This document shows positions 33,996 through 34,418 of a stretch of 34,418 bases of DNA, piece by piece (positions within the stretch are counted from its first letter, which is position 1; every line of letters begins with the position of its first letter). The DNA lies in assembly GCA_003561895.1 (NCBI GenBank), contig PWXP01000478.1, positions 1 to 34,418 of the forward strand. Reading direction: 5' to 3'. Position numbers and translations under genes: made by a program. The notes under the pieces are model-generated. The model made no database searches and was not told the DNA's origin. It was given only the letters and a program-made list of their open reading frames with translations. The DNA is from Planctomycetaceae bacterium. GTDB taxonomy: Bacteria; Planctomycetota; Planctomycetia; Pirellulales; Thermoguttaceae.

Positions 33996-34418
33996 GCTCG
34001 CTCTCATCGAACGAAATGGCCAGAATGGGGGGGGCAGCCTCCATGCAGGTTGCATTCAGAACCGCCTTTTCGTTCCGCTCGACTGCCCCGAACTATTCAT
34101 CATCGGCGCAGTGCCTTTTGTCGATTGCACCCCAACCGGACACAGGAACCCCAAAGCCCAGAATAGCATAAGCCTTCAGATGCACAAAGTGCACTGCCCC
34201 CCCAAGACGAGCCGCATGAGTCGCGGCAGTCGAATGGACGCCAAAGCCGCACATGCGCGCACGGAGCCCCACCGTACCCCCCAGGAGACGGCTAGATATT
34301 GACCTTGTATCGCTTATCCCGGATTTCTATACTGCCGACGGTTTATCAGGTAGTGGCCGGTTCGAAGGAGCGGGTTGCCAAACCATAGGAATCCATGATG
34401 ACTCGTTCGGATACGGGC

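Noticed and set aside
34395-34418. Possible CDS start ATGATGACTCGTTCGGATACGGGC at the window end
   Set aside because: Only 8 codons are visible; too little to support a call.

Overview
High-GC bacterial window, probably Planctomycetes by gene content and repeat style (inference). The core, about 3.86-29.0 kb on the + strand, is a flagellar/motility cluster: TPR protein - FlgN-like - NtrC-type two-component pair - flgB-flgC-fliE-fliF-fliG-fliH-fliI-fliJ - MotE-like - fliK-flgD-flgE-flbD-motA-motB-fliL-fliN-fliO-fliP-fliQ-fliR-flhB. It is flanked on the left by the 3' end of serS, a YjbQ-family gene, a truncated REP-associated tyrosine transposase (RAYT) and repeat-rich debris. On the right lie a Fic pseudogene, a sulfotransferase, an O-antigen-ligase-like protein and a GT4 glycosyltransferase. 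Main points for follow-up: (1) there is no fliM between fliL and fliN, and FliN carries three FliM-like N-terminal 'DQ(D/S)EIExLL' motifs; (2) several hairpin repeat families, mostly with GTAG heads, sit in the operon's intergenic gaps, and one family lies directly upstream of the RAYT remnant; (3) a 165-bp element occurs in two ungapped copies, shares the terminus CCCGGATTATTCA with a different 132-bp element, and overwrites gene 3' ends; (4) a well-spaced sigma-54 promoter candidate lies just upstream of flgB; (5) FlhB has NPTE instead of NPTH, and the FliG torque helix appears to have lost its charged residues. I found no CRISPR, rRNA or tRNA. All family calls are by eye from translated sequence; no searches were run.
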